NCBI GenBank assembly: GCA_005797835.1
Contig: SYKG01000042.1
Location: 1-42,529 of the forward strand
From: Methylotenera sp.
Lineage (GTDB): Bacteria > Pseudomonadota > Gammaproteobacteria > Burkholderiales > Methylophilaceae
Length of the DNA: 42,529 bases
Reading direction: 5' to 3'
The notes under the pieces are model-generated. The model searched no databases and was not told the origin of the DNA. It worked only from the letters and a program-made list of their open reading frames with translations. Of the stretch, positions 8,254 through 16,480 are shown one piece after another; the first letter of the stretch is position 1; every line of letters starts with the position of its first letter. The translations under genes were made by a program, and so were the position numbers.

Positions 8254-8620
8254 ATTCTCCTTTTGCTTCTCTTTCGTAATAATCTCTGACGCTTGACATA
8301 TCATGTTCTCTCGCCCAATTAATAATTTCATCAAGCGCTAATGCACCGATTTGCCCAATTTGAGTATGAATACCAGCCTGTTCTCTAATAATAAGCAGGC
8401 CTGGTATTTTATCAACTTGGAAATATTTACTGATTTCTGGATCTGCTTCAATATCGACCATTCCAAATATAATATCCTTATTTTTGTCAGAAGCTGATTC
8501 AAATACAGGTGTAAACTCAACACAGGGAGCACACCAAGGGGCCCAAAAATCAACAATCACAAAATCATTTGCTTCGATTGTCTTTTTAAAGTTCTTTGTT
8601 GTAAGCTTAACTGTTGCCAT
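8231..8620 (-). CDS. Thioredoxin family protein with C-terminal extension
   Basis: A 129-residue thioredoxin-fold protein with the redox motif W29-C30-A-P-C33 (canonical thioredoxin has WCGPC) and the cis-proline at P73 (KIPG). No signal peptide or membrane segment is seen, so it is probably cytoplasmic. Residues after about 105 ([19 protein letters not shown]) form a charged tail beyond the ordinary thioredoxin fold. The end overlaps the nlpD 3' end by 23 bases in convergent orientation. It probably reduces disulfides in a specific partner or acts in oxidative-stress defence; the main thioredoxin is probably elsewhere. Confidence 0.88.
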   Translation of the reverse strand: MATVKLTTKNFKKTIEANDFVIVDFWAPWCAPCVEFTPVFESASDKNKDIIFGMVDIEADPEISKYFQVDKIPGLLIIREQAGIHTQIGQIGALALDEIINWAREHDMSSVRDYYEREAKGEFKAVQGK

Positions 8621-8651
8621 TTGCCATCCTAATAATAATCGATTGAAAAAA

Positions 8652-9248
8652 TTATAGAGACTTTTCGCCCCAATGATTAGTATAAAAAATTTCTCTTAAA
8701 GGTTTGCGCTTTCTAGGCTCTCTCTCTCTAACTAATACTTCAGCACTAACTTTCTCTATTGCAAGAGGGTAACCAATTGCGATAAAAGACATTAAATCAT
8801 ATTGGCGTGGAATTTGAAATAATTGTCTAGCTTTTTCAACATCAAATCCCCCCATTTGATGAGCCACTAATCCTATACTTGTGGCTTGAAGACAAATATT
8901 TTCACAAGCGGCTCCTGTGTCGAATTGACCCCATCGGTTGGATTTTTCGTTATTTGAGAAGTTTTGATGAGCGGAAGACAAAATTAAAATAGATGCATCC
9001 ATAGCCCAATTTTGATTCCCAATAGATAGGCAATTAAGTGCCTGTGTCCAAGGAATTGCATCTTTTTTATTAAATATAATAAATTGCCATGGCTGCTCCC
9101 CATTACATGATGGGCTCCATCGAGCTGCTTCCATCAACGACAAAAGTGATTCTTGAGAGACAAATTGAGCCGGATCATAGGCTCTGGAGCTCCATCTATC
9201 TCCTAGAATCGAATGGATAGGTTGTTCAGTAATTGCAGGTTTTTTCAT
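8652..9248 (-). CDS. Nitroreductase family protein (FMN)
   Basis: The 198-residue product belongs to the flavin nitroreductase superfamily: RWSSRAYD near the N-terminus, EAARWSPSCNGEQPW for FMN phosphate contact, TGAACENICLQATSIGL, and IAIGYP near the end. These proteins are FMN-bound dimers that reduce nitroaromatics, quinones or other substrates with NAD(P)H; the substrate cannot be read from the sequence. The start is taken as the ATG at 9248 (MKKPAITEQP) with AGG upstream. The frame extends to a TTG at 9311, but that extra hydrophobic segment looks non-native. It lies 31 bases upstream of the thioredoxin gene, so the two redox genes may be cotranscribed. Confidence 0.9.
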   Translation of the reverse strand: MKKPAITEQPIHSILGDRWSSRAYDPAQFVSQESLLSLMEAARWSPSCNGEQPWQFIIFNKKDAIPWTQALNCLSIGNQNWAMDASILILSSAHQNFSNNEKSNRWGQFDTGAACENICLQATSIGLVAHQMGGFDVEKARQLFQIPRQYDLMSFIAIGYPLAIEKVSAEVLVREREPRKRKPLREIFYTNHWGEKSL

Positions 9249-9333
9249 TTGGAAACCTATATTTATATATAAAGTTGCCTCTATAATAATGATAGTTTTC
9301 ACTTCCTTCAAATTAATTAATTAGAATTTTCTG

Positions 9334-9453
9334 ATGATTCAAACTGAACTTCCTTCTAGATTTAAAGGTATCAATCGATTTACTATTAAAGCCATGCTTT
9401 ATTTAAAAAGACAATTTCGAGCCATAAAAGAATATAAGCAACCTCATGATTGA
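9334..9453 (+). CDS. Small ORF (39 aa) overlapping the tadA start
   Basis: An ATG-started frame of 39 codons begins MIQTELPSRFKGINRF and ends with TGA 8 bases inside tadA. An in-frame TAG lies 9 bases upstream, so this ATG is the only possible start. The product is basic and I do not recognise it. Overlap with tadA is the kind of arrangement seen for translational coupling and for leader peptides. It could equally be a remnant of a longer gene or chance. There is no clear ribosome-binding site. Confidence 0.35.
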   Translation: MIQTELPSRFKGINRFTIKAMLYLKRQFRAIKEYKQPHD

Positions 9454-9907
9454 TGAAGATCTCAAGTTTATGAAGCTTGCGTTAGACTTGGCAAAAAAAG
9501 CTGAATCAAAAAATGAGGTGCCTGTTGGTGCTGTAATTGTGAAAGATGGTGAAGTCATTGGAAGAGGTATGAATAGATCGATCAGTGATCATGATCCTAC
9601 TTCGCACGCAGAAATTAATGCGATAAGAGAAGCTGCTAAAGCTATTGGAAATTATAGGTTAAAAGATTGTTTGATATATGTAACACTTGAGCCTTGTGCT
9701 ATGTGTGTTGGTGCAATTCAGCATGCACGTATTAGCAAAATTTTCTATGGTGCTTCTGACCCAAAGACAGGTGCATGTGGAAGTGTCGTAAATTTAATCA
9801 GGATTGAGGAAATTAACCACCATACAGAAGTTTACGGTGGCTTATTAGAGAGAGAATGTGGACAAGTGCTAAAAGATTTCTTTCTCGCAAAAAGAAAAAA
9901 GCCGTAG
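9446..9907 (+). CDS. tadA: tRNA-specific adenosine deaminase
   Basis: TadA converts A34 to inosine in the anticodon of tRNA-Arg(ACG), which is essential for decoding CGN codons. The 153-residue protein has the cytidine deaminase-like zinc site: H54-A-E56 and P83-C84-A-M-C87, with E56 as proton shuttle. VPVGAVIV and NYRLKDC(L) are also family features. The stop codon TAG (9905-9907) lies inside the stem of the terminator that follows. It stands alone on the plus strand between two minus-strand blocks. Confidence 0.97.
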   Translation: MIDEDLKFMKLALDLAKKAESKNEVPVGAVIVKDGEVIGRGMNRSISDHDPTSHAEINAIREAAKAIGNYRLKDCLIYVTLEPCAMCVGAIQHARISKIFYGASDPKTGACGSVVNLIRIEEINHHTEVYGGLLERECGQVLKDFFLAKRKKP

Positions 9908-9927
9908 AATTCTACGGCTTTTTCTTT
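9893..9927. terminator. Bidirectional rho-independent terminator
   Basis: A perfect palindrome GCCGTAGAATTCTACGGC (9901-9918) can form a 7-bp stem with an AATT loop. It is followed by TTTTTCTTTCT on the plus strand and preceded by an A-rich run, which reads as a T-run on the minus strand. It thus serves both tadA (plus) and the converging BI-1 gene (minus, ending at 9938). The tadA stop codon is part of the stem. Confidence 0.9.
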
Positions 9928-9937
9928 CTAAAAATAG

Positions 9938-10624
9938 TTAATCCCTATTACCCATGAAAGCCATCAATAAGTGCAGAAGATTTACAAATAAATTATAAAT
10001 ATTCATATAGAGAGCTAACGTTGCCATGATGTAGTTTGTTTCACCGCCATTCACAATGCGACTAACATCATAAAGAATAAAACCAGAGAATAATAAAACT
10101 GCAGCACCAGATAATGCTAAAGCCATTGCAGGCACTTGGAAAAATAAATTTGCTAGAGAAGCTACTATGAGAAGGATAATACCAATCATCAAAAATTTTC
10201 CCATAAAACTAAAATCTCTCTTAGTAGTTGTTGCAATTGTTGCTAGTGTCAAAAATATAGTGGCGGTACCTCCTGCTGCGAGCCCCACAATTTGAGCACC
10301 ATTACTTAAATTAAAGGCTACTTGCAGAATTGGGCCTAACATTACACCTAAAAATAGAGTCAGCGCCAATAGCAAAACAACACCTAAGCTATTATTGCGA
10401 TTTGCTTGAATCGCAAAAAATAAACCAAAAATACCCGCCAAAAGCATAAGGGCAAAAATAATAGGGTGTTGTTGAGCAAACAAGAAGTTCATGCTCATAC
10501 CTATGTAGGCCCCAATCGTTGTTGGAATAAGCGATAAACCGAGTAAAGCATAAGTATTTCTTAGTACTTTATTTGTCGCTAATACTGATTGCGACTGGCT
10601 TTCGATTCTTATATTTTCTTGCAT
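9938..10624 (-). CDS. Bax inhibitor-1 (YccA/YbhL) family membrane protein
   Basis: A 228-residue inner-membrane protein with about seven hydrophobic helices. The family pattern is clear: N-terminal VLATNKVLRNTYALLG, central helices, ILYDVSRIVNGGETNYI near the end, and the last helix YNLFVNLLHLLMAFMGNRD. E. coli YccA of this family modulates the FtsH protease, and some members act as pH-gated calcium channels; which applies here is unknown. A strong ribosome-binding site AGAGGA lies 6 bases before the ATG. The gene follows nagZ on the same strand but has its own promoter-like sequence and a terminator at 9901. Confidence 0.93.
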   Translation of the reverse strand: MQENIRIESQSQSVLATNKVLRNTYALLGLSLIPTTIGAYIGMSMNFLFAQQHPIIFALMLLAGIFGLFFAIQANRNNSLGVVLLLALTLFLGVMLGPILQVAFNLSNGAQIVGLAAGGTATIFLTLATIATTTKRDFSFMGKFLMIGIILLIVASLANLFFQVPAMALALSGAAVLLFSGFILYDVSRIVNGGETNYIMATLALYMNIYNLFVNLLHLLMAFMGNRD

Positions 10625-10630
10625 ATTTTT

Positions 10631-10636
10631 TCCTCT
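10631..10636 (-). promoter_or_regulatory. Strong ribosome-binding site of the BI-1 gene
   Basis: AGAGGA on the minus strand, 6 bases before the ATG at 10624. It is worth noting because most genes in this window have no recognisable Shine-Dalgarno sequence. Confidence 0.7.
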
Positions 10637-10660
10637 TAAAAAAGTTTTAATACATGTTAT

Positions 10661-10689
10661 AGATTATCTAAATTAGTAAATAGTTTCAA
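10661..10689 (-). promoter_or_regulatory. Possible sigma-70 promoter of the BI-1 gene
   Basis: On the minus strand TTGAAA (10689..10684) and TAATCT (10666..10661) are 17 bases apart, about 37 bases before the start codon. The -10 is a weak match, so this is tentative. Confidence 0.4.
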
Positions 10690-10706
10690 GATTCGTTTAA
10701 ATTATT

Positions 10707-11726
10707 TTATATGGCCCTAATGAGATTTCTCATCTCTGTAAACCCTTTTTCTTGGGTTATTTTTAAAGCTTCTTGGGGCTTTATGGAACCTTTCATAGAA
10801 AGGAGCCTAACAATACTCTCAGATGACATCATCCAATCTATTTGCAGCAATACTTCATCAACCAATTGAGGGCTATTACATAACAAAACCATATCACATC
10901 CAGCGTGGAGGGCTTTTAAAATCCTTTCCTTCATTTTGCCACCAAGTATCGCACCCTTCATGCTCATATCATCGCTAAAAATAGCGCCTTTAAAATGAAA
11001 TTTTGCTCTTAATTGGTCTTTAAGCCAAAAACTTGAAAATCCTACTGGGTCCTGATCTATTGCAGAATGAAGGACATGGGAAGGCATCAATGCATTTAAT
11101 CCATACTTGATCAATGAGATAAAAATACCCATATCTTTAGATATAATGTCTTCGAGTGTTCTGATGTCTTCGGAAACACTTAAATGTGAATCAGTCCTAA
11201 TATACCCATGTCCTGGAAAATGTTTTCCAACGCCATGCATACCCCCTTTTTTTAATCCCTCTAAAAGATTCATGGCTAAAGCTTTAATAGCCTCAATATC
11301 ACTATGAAAAGCTCTATCTCGAATCACGGTACTTTCACTATAGTCAATATCTAATACGGGTGTAAAACTAAAATCAATATCAAAAATTCTTAATTCTGTA
11401 GCAATAATTTGACCAATTATAAAAGCTAAGTCCTTTGCTTTTTTAGGGTCTTTATCCCAAATTTCACCTAACTTCCTCATCGCAGGAATTATCGTAAAGC
11501 CTTCTTTAAATCTTTGTACACGGCCGCCTTCATGATCTACCGCAATTAAAAAATCATAGCCTCTTATTTTTCTGATAGCGTCCGTTAAATTATTTAATTG
11601 CGTGGCATCTTTATAATTTCTCGTAAATAAAATAAGTCCGCCCACCATAGGATGCGAAATTCTTTTAATATCTTCATTTGTTAATGTGAGCCCGTCCAAA
11701 TCAATCATTAAAGGGCCTATTGTCAT
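10707..11726 (-). CDS. nagZ: Beta-N-acetylhexosaminidase (peptidoglycan recycling)
   Basis: NagZ is a cytoplasmic family 3 glycoside hydrolase that removes N-acetylglucosamine from anhydro-muropeptides during cell-wall recycling. The 339-residue protein carries VDHEGGRVQRF (63-73), KHFPGHG (168-174), the catalytic dyad loop T-D179-S-H181 and the nucleophile D252 in FSDDMSM. Length equals that of known NagZ. It comes 21 bases after yhhQ and closes the dsbB-to-nagZ run. The presence of an L,D-transpeptidase gene two steps upstream makes part of this run envelope-related. Confidence 0.97.
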   Translation of the reverse strand: MTIGPLMIDLDGLTLTNEDIKRISHPMVGGLILFTRNYKDATQLNNLTDAIRKIRGYDFLIAVDHEGGRVQRFKEGFTIIPAMRKLGEIWDKDPKKAKDLAFIIGQIIATELRIFDIDFSFTPVLDIDYSESTVIRDRAFHSDIEAIKALAMNLLEGLKKGGMHGVGKHFPGHGYIRTDSHLSVSEDIRTLEDIISKDMGIFISLIKYGLNALMPSHVLHSAIDQDPVGFSSFWLKDQLRAKFHFKGAIFSDDMSMKGAILGGKMKERILKALHAGCDMVLLCNSPQLVDEVLLQIDWMMSSESIVRLLSMKGSIKPQEALKITQEKGFTEMRNLIRAI

Positions 11727-11747
11727 TTTGATTGAAAGCCGATCATG

Positions 11748-12446
11748 TTATTTGAAAATAAAGGGATTGAAATTAGTATTTGCGTCAAAATAATCCATAT
11801 TTTCTTTCTCTTTTAGAAAAGTAATAATTTTATAAATTAATGGAGTAAATAATACCTCCACTAATGTTTTAGCAAAAAATTGTGCCACCATAACAAGTAT
11901 CAATTTATCATTTGGAATTACCCCACTGTTATAAAAAGCTAAAGGATAAAATAATAGAGAATCGATTGCCTCCCCTACGAAAGTGGAGCCAATAGTCCGA
12001 CTCCATAAATATTTACCTTTAGTCATTATTTTCATTTTTGCTAATACAAAGGAATTCGCAAATTCTCCTGCTGCAAAAGCAATCACACCTGCCAGTGAGA
12101 CTCGCCACGCTGAACCAAAAGCAATTTCGTAAGCGTCTTGATTTTGCCAATAGGGGGCAGGAGGCAGAGCTACAATCATCCAAGCCATAAAAGATACAAA
12201 AGCAAGCGCTAGAAAACCTGTCCATATCACTCTTCTTGAGGCGGCATACCCATAAACTTCAGTTAAGATGTCGCCAAAAATAAAAGAGATAGGAAAAAAC
12301 AAAACTCCTGCACCAAAAGTAAGAATGCCAAAAAGTGGAACCTCAATTTGAGAAATTTTTGCAGGGCCTATTAAGTTTGATGCGATCAAAACGGTAACGA
12401 ATGCCGCCATAACTAGATCGTAATATCGGTATTGGATTTTATACAT
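11748..12446 (-). CDS. yhhQ: Queuosine precursor transporter (VUT family, YhhQ)
   Basis: An integral membrane protein of the VUT/YhhQ (DUF165) family, whose E. coli member takes up 7-cyano-7-deazaguanine for queuosine synthesis. Family marks are YYDLVMAAFVTVLIASNLIG at the start, FGDILTEVYGYAASRRVIW in the middle, and GEAIDSLLFYPLAF later. The ATG at 12446 is preferred because it follows the L,D-transpeptidase stop by one base; a GTG at 12458 would add four residues. A salvage transporter suggests the cell may import the precursor rather than make it, but the synthesis genes could be elsewhere. Confidence 0.92.
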   Translation of the reverse strand: MYKIQYRYYDLVMAAFVTVLIASNLIGPAKISQIEVPLFGILTFGAGVLFFPISFIFGDILTEVYGYAASRRVIWTGFLALAFVSFMAWMIVALPPAPYWQNQDAYEIAFGSAWRVSLAGVIAFAAGEFANSFVLAKMKIMTKGKYLWSRTIGSTFVGEAIDSLLFYPLAFYNSGVIPNDKLILVMVAQFFAKTLVEVLFTPLIYKIITFLKEKENMDYFDANTNFNPFIFK

Positions 12447-12447
12447 A

Positions 12448-12930
12448 TTATATTTCACTTATCAAAACATGATCACCCACATGGATCTGATCAAACAATT
12501 CAATGATGTCATGATTATCCATGCGAATACATCCTTGTGATGTCGGCTCACCAAGATGAGCTAGATCATTGGTCCCATGAATATAAATAAAACGCTGCAT
12601 CGTATCTTGATTACCCAGACGATTAAATCCAACCTCAAGACCTGAAAGCCATAGTATACGAGTCAATATCCAATCCTCTTGTGAATTAGATTCTGACATC
12701 GCTGGGCTCCATATTTTCCCTGTAAGTCTTCTGCTTGAAAACTGCGCATTCAACGGCGCCCCCTTGCCAATTTTTGCACGCACAATATGTTGGCCCAGGG
12801 GTGTGCAAAAACTCCCTTTATTTTGACCCATACCTTTCCTCGCAGTTGAAATCGCATAAGATCTCAACCATACATTGTCATCAAGATATAAATGAAGCTT
12901 CTGTTCTCTGATTGAAACTTTAATATGCAT
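12448..12930 (-). CDS. L,D-transpeptidase (YkuD domain) without signal peptide
   Basis: A 160-residue protein that is almost entirely a YkuD domain. The catalytic motif is complete: H118-G-T-N and, 14 residues on, S131-Q-G-C134-I-R136-M, with C134 as nucleophile. The family makes 3-3 crosslinks in peptidoglycan or attaches lipoproteins to it. The N-terminus (MHIKVSIREQKLHLYL) is already the first strand of the domain and no export signal is present. Short YkuD proteins of this type are common in Betaproteobacteria, and how they reach the wall, if they do, is unclear. It lies between rlmD (17-base gap) and yhhQ (1-base gap). Confidence 0.88.
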   Translation of the reverse strand: MHIKVSIREQKLHLYLDDNVWLRSYAISTARKGMGQNKGSFCTPLGQHIVRAKIGKGAPLNAQFSSRRLTGKIWSPAMSESNSQEDWILTRILWLSGLEVGFNRLGNQDTMQRFIYIHGTNDLAHLGEPTSQGCIRMDNHDIIELFDQIHVGDHVLISEI

Positions 12931-12947
12931 ACTTAAAAAATTTTAAA

Positions 12948-14279
12948 TTATTTCTTCACAAATAATGCAACAGATTCTAGGTGTGAAGTATGAGGAAACA
13001 TATTCACAATACCAGCTTTATCTAATTTGTAACCCTTCTCATTGACTAATACTTGAGCATCTCTTGCCAAGGTTGATGGGTTGCAAGATACATAAACAAT
13101 TACTGAGGGATTAATTTCATCATCAATGAGTTGAACTAATTGGAATGCACCATCTCTCGGTGGATCAATTAACCATTTATTTGCATGGCCTAGTTTTAAT
13201 AATGCCTCTTTAGTGATTTCAAATAAATTCATACAATAGTATTCTACAAAATCGTTTAAATGATTTTTATCTCGGCATTCCTTTGCTCTTTTAATGAGTA
13301 AGTCCGAACCTTCAATACCAATAACTTTTGCACCACTTATTGCAATCGGTAATGTGAAATTTCCTAGGCCACAGAAAAAATCAAAGATATATTCATCTTT
13401 TGAAGGCTTTAATAAATTCATCGCCCTTCGGACTAATACCTGATTAATAAAGGGATTGATTTGCGTAAAGTCATAAGGCATAAAACTAAACTCTAAACCA
13501 AATTCTTTTAACACATAAGAAAGCTTAACATCATCTTTCCTTGATAAAGGTTTTACTGTATCAGGCCCTTTAGATTGCGTCCAAAATTGAACAAAGTGTT
13601 GAGATGAGAATGTATTTAATAGCCATTCATCATTCGTATTTAATGGCTCTAAAATTCTCAATACCAATACTAAATAATTCTGATCCGCTGCAAATTCAAT
13701 TTGAGGAATCTTATCTTTGATTGAAAGTTGTGTGATTAATTCCTGAAGAAAAGGCATAAGATCAGAGAGATTTTGAGGCAATACTTCGCAACTGGAAATA
13801 TCTGCAATGAAGTGTGTTCTTTTTTCATTAAACCCCACAAGTGCCTTATTTTTCTTAACAACAAATTTGACTCTTAAGCGGCCTTTATATCGATAATGCC
13901 AGGAAGGTCCTGCAAGCGGTGTTAGCATAGTTTCGGGCTTAACTTTACCAATTCTTGATAATGTATTTTCAAATACTCTTTGCTTTGCTGCAATTTGCCC
14001 TTGAAATTCAAAATGCTGCATAGAACAACCGCCGCAGCGATTGAAATGCTTGCATTTAGGCTTTACTCTTAAATTAGATTGTCGAATGACTCTTTCCGTA
14101 AATGCAATTTCGTAACTTGGCTTTTTAACATAAGACTCATATTCAACAAGCTCTCCTTGAAGTGCCCCTTCAATAAAAACAGCTTTACCATCAATATGAG
14201 TAACACCTCTCCCCTCTTGATCAATATTTTCTATTGTAGCGAGTAATAATTTTTTTTTAAGTTTAGTATCCTCTTGCAT
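12948..14279 (-). CDS. rlmD: 23S rRNA (uracil1939-C5)-methyltransferase
   Basis: RlmD (RumA) makes m5U1939 in 23S rRNA with S-adenosylmethionine. The 443-residue protein has an N-terminal TRAM domain (about 13-65), the iron-sulfur ligands C76, C82 and C85 (CKHFNRCGGC) with a fourth Cys in SSCEVLP, a Rossmann methyltransferase domain (FDFFCGLGNFTLPIA), and the nucleophile motif YVSCNPSTLARD. E. coli RlmD is 433 residues. The arrangement of Fe-S cysteines distinguishes it from TrmA, which lacks the cluster. It starts 10 bases after the exonuclease gene. Confidence 0.95.
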   Translation of the reverse strand: MQEDTKLKKKLLLATIENIDQEGRGVTHIDGKAVFIEGALQGELVEYESYVKKPSYEIAFTERVIRQSNLRVKPKCKHFNRCGGCSMQHFEFQGQIAAKQRVFENTLSRIGKVKPETMLTPLAGPSWHYRYKGRLRVKFVVKKNKALVGFNEKRTHFIADISSCEVLPQNLSDLMPFLQELITQLSIKDKIPQIEFAADQNYLVLVLRILEPLNTNDEWLLNTFSSQHFVQFWTQSKGPDTVKPLSRKDDVKLSYVLKEFGLEFSFMPYDFTQINPFINQVLVRRAMNLLKPSKDEYIFDFFCGLGNFTLPIAISGAKVIGIEGSDLLIKRAKECRDKNHLNDFVEYYCMNLFEITKEALLKLGHANKWLIDPPRDGAFQLVQLIDDEINPSVIVYVSCNPSTLARDAQVLVNEKGYKLDKAGIVNMFPHTSHLESVALFVKK

Positions 14280-14289
14280 TTAGGAAGAC

Positions 14290-15066
14290 TTAAACTTTCC
14301 AAGCAGATAAAAATTTATCCCAATAATCTTTTTGATATTCTTGAATCGTATTTCTAAATAAATCAATTTCATTTTCATATTCATGTTGATTAAGATGGCC
14401 TTTGATCAGTTGAAATTTGAGATACACAAGATAAGTATTTGCGACATCAGTTTCGCAGTAATCTCTGATTAACTGAATACCATATTCTCTATAAGTATCC
14501 CAAACTTTCCCGCCATCCATTCCAAGCTTACCCGGAAATCCACAAAGCTTTGCAATGTCATCTAAAGGTGCATTATTTTTACCTTGAAACATAGCTAAAA
14601 ATTCCATTAAATCCGTATGACGTGTGTGATATCGGCTTAAATAATTATTCCATTTAAAGTCTTTATCAATTTCACCCATATCTAAATACTTGGAAGCATT
14701 GATACCATGCATTAAGGCTCTGTAATTCAATACTGGTAAATCAAATCCTGAGCCGTTCCAAGATACAAGTGCGGGCGTATATTTATCGATTCCATCAAAA
14801 AAACGTTGAATAACTTCTTCTTCAGGATCGTCAATATCACCAAGTGTCCAAATTTTTAACTGATCTCTTTCTCTAAGAACGCATGAGATCGCTATAATTT
14901 TTTGGAGATGATGCTGCAGAAAATCAGAGCCATTTTTTTGTCTTCTTTTATAATTAGCTATATTCACGACATCATCATCAGATAATTTTTTATCTAATGA
15001 ATATAGAGACTTAATACCTTGAATATCAGGAATAGTTTCAATATCAAAAACTAGAATTGGAACCAA
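14290..15066 (-). CDS. PolB-like 3'-5' exonuclease (DEDD superfamily)
   Basis: A 258-residue protein of the predicted PolB-like exonuclease family. Exonuclease motif I is FD8-I-E10-T, motif II is SWNGSGFDLPVL and motif III is YCETDVANTYLVY. These give the DEDD metal-binding acidic residues for 3'-5' digestion of DNA or RNA. It has no polymerase domain, so it is a stand-alone exonuclease of unknown pathway. It lies 4 bases after cysM and 10 bases before rlmD, in one operon. Confidence 0.88.
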   Translation of the reverse strand: MVPILVFDIETIPDIQGIKSLYSLDKKLSDDDVVNIANYKRRQKNGSDFLQHHLQKIIAISCVLRERDQLKIWTLGDIDDPEEEVIQRFFDGIDKYTPALVSWNGSGFDLPVLNYRALMHGINASKYLDMGEIDKDFKWNNYLSRYHTRHTDLMEFLAMFQGKNNAPLDDIAKLCGFPGKLGMDGGKVWDTYREYGIQLIRDYCETDVANTYLVYLKFQLIKGHLNQHEYENEIDLFRNTIQEYQKDYWDKFLSAWKV

Positions 15067-15070
15067 AGTA

Positions 15071-15952
15071 TTAGCTCACAAATAAATGAGAAGACAAATA
15101 ACGATCTCCTCGATCACAAGCAATAGATACGATCAGGGCATCTTTATTTGCTCTTGCAATTTGAAGCGCGATAAAAAGCCCGCCGCCTGTTGATACGCCA
15201 GAAAAAATACCTTCTTCCTTTGCAAGTTTTCGCGCAGTTTCTTCAGCATTTTTTTGTGACACATATTCAATGCGATCGATATTTTTTGCATTATAAATTT
15301 TAGGCAAATATGCTTCTGGCCATTTACGTATTCCCGGAATTTGCGAACCCTCTTCTGGCTGAACACCAATAATTTGAATATCTTTATTTTTTTCTTTTAA
15401 GAATTGTGAGGTACCGACAATTGTACCTGTAGTGCCCATACTAGAAATAAAGTGAGTGACGCAGCCTTTTGTATCTTTCCAGATTTCAGGGCCTGTTCCT
15501 TCGTAATGTGCCTTAGGGTTATCAGGATTACTAAATTGATCTAACACAAAACCTTTACCTTCTTTTTGCATATTTAAGGCAGTGTCTCTTGCCAGCTCCA
15601 TACTACCTTTTTGAGAGGTTAGAATAAGTTCTGCACCAAAAGCTTTCATGGTCTGACGTCTTTCAATCGTTTGATTTTCTGGCATTACCAAAATCATTTT
15701 GTAACCCTTCATTGCAGCCACCATGGCAAGCGCTATTCCTGTATTGCCTGAGGTAGCTTCAATAAGTGTGTCACCAGGTTCAATATTTCCTCTTAATTCT
15801 GCGTTATGAATCATGGAGAATGCAGCCCTGTCTTTGACTGAACCTGCAGGATTATTTCCTTCCAACTTCAAATAAATAGCACTACTGGTATTTTCATGCA
15901 TACGCTTTAAAGCGACGAGCGGAGTATTGCCGATAAAATTTTCTAATTGCAT
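15071..15952 (-). CDS. cysM: Cysteine synthase B
   Basis: A PLP enzyme that makes cysteine from O-acetylserine and sulfide (CysM can also use thiosulfate). The start is the ATG at 15952 (MQLENFIGNTPLVALKRM), which overlaps the dsbB stop as TAATG; a frame extension to a TTG at 15970 would lie inside dsbB. K40 in NPAGSVKDRA is the Schiff-base lysine, EATSGNTGIALA binds the substrate, and GVSTGGG holds the PLP phosphate-contact region. At 293 residues and with the short C-terminus ending DRGDRYLSSHLF it fits CysM better than CysK. Confidence 0.94.
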   Translation of the reverse strand: MQLENFIGNTPLVALKRMHENTSSAIYLKLEGNNPAGSVKDRAAFSMIHNAELRGNIEPGDTLIEATSGNTGIALAMVAAMKGYKMILVMPENQTIERRQTMKAFGAELILTSQKGSMELARDTALNMQKEGKGFVLDQFSNPDNPKAHYEGTGPEIWKDTKGCVTHFISSMGTTGTIVGTSQFLKEKNKDIQIIGVQPEEGSQIPGIRKWPEAYLPKIYNAKNIDRIEYVSQKNAEETARKLAKEEGIFSGVSTGGGLFIALQIARANKDALIVSIACDRGDRYLSSHLFVS

Positions 15953-16452
15953 TACTTTAAATTCATCCAAAATAAAAGAATGCTAAAAATAAAAAAGAAT
16001 ATAAATCCAATGAGAGCTAACTCAGGAAGAGTGAAGCCTAAAAAATACCAATCAATATGCGAACAATCGCCTGTACCCTTAAAAAGTAAATTCAAAGCCT
16101 TTGAAAATGGAAAATTTTCAAACATATAATTTAAATCAATACCACATTCATTAGGAACATTAATGGCTTTCGATTGAATAAGAATGTGTCTAAACGAAAA
16201 TATCATACCTATGATTGAGGTTACAGATAAGATGAATAAAGATAGCTTTTTGATTAAAGGCGTAGGCTTAATTAATGCATTGATGAAGAAAAATAATCCT
16301 AACACCATAAAAATAATCCTTTGTGTAATGCATAATGGGCAGGGTTCAAGGTTGAATTTTTTTTGAATGATCACCGCTGATATAACGAGAAAATATGCAG
16401 CAAAAAAAGCAAAAAAATAGGCTTGTTTATGTGATAAAAAAAATTTCTTCAA
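15952..16452 (-). CDS. dsbB: Disulfide bond formation protein B
   Basis: DsbB is the four-helix inner-membrane protein that reoxidises DsbA with quinone. The 166-residue protein has the first redox pair C38-P-L-C41 after the first helix, and the second pair C103 and C130 in the second periplasmic loop, with R45 in the quinone-side position. It is the first gene of the minus-strand run ending at nagZ, and faces xseA across a 64-base gap. Coupling to cysM by a one-base overlap puts cysteine synthesis and disulfide formation in one operon. Confidence 0.95.
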   Translation of the reverse strand: MKKFFLSHKQAYFFAFFAAYFLVISAVIIQKKFNLEPCPLCITQRIIFMVLGLFFFINALIKPTPLIKKLSLFILSVTSIIGMIFSFRHILIQSKAINVPNECGIDLNYMFENFPFSKALNLLFKGTGDCSHIDWYFLGFTLPELALIGFIFFFIFSILLFWMNLK

Positions 16453-16480
16453 TTAAAGCTCTTTAATTATTTATTAACTC

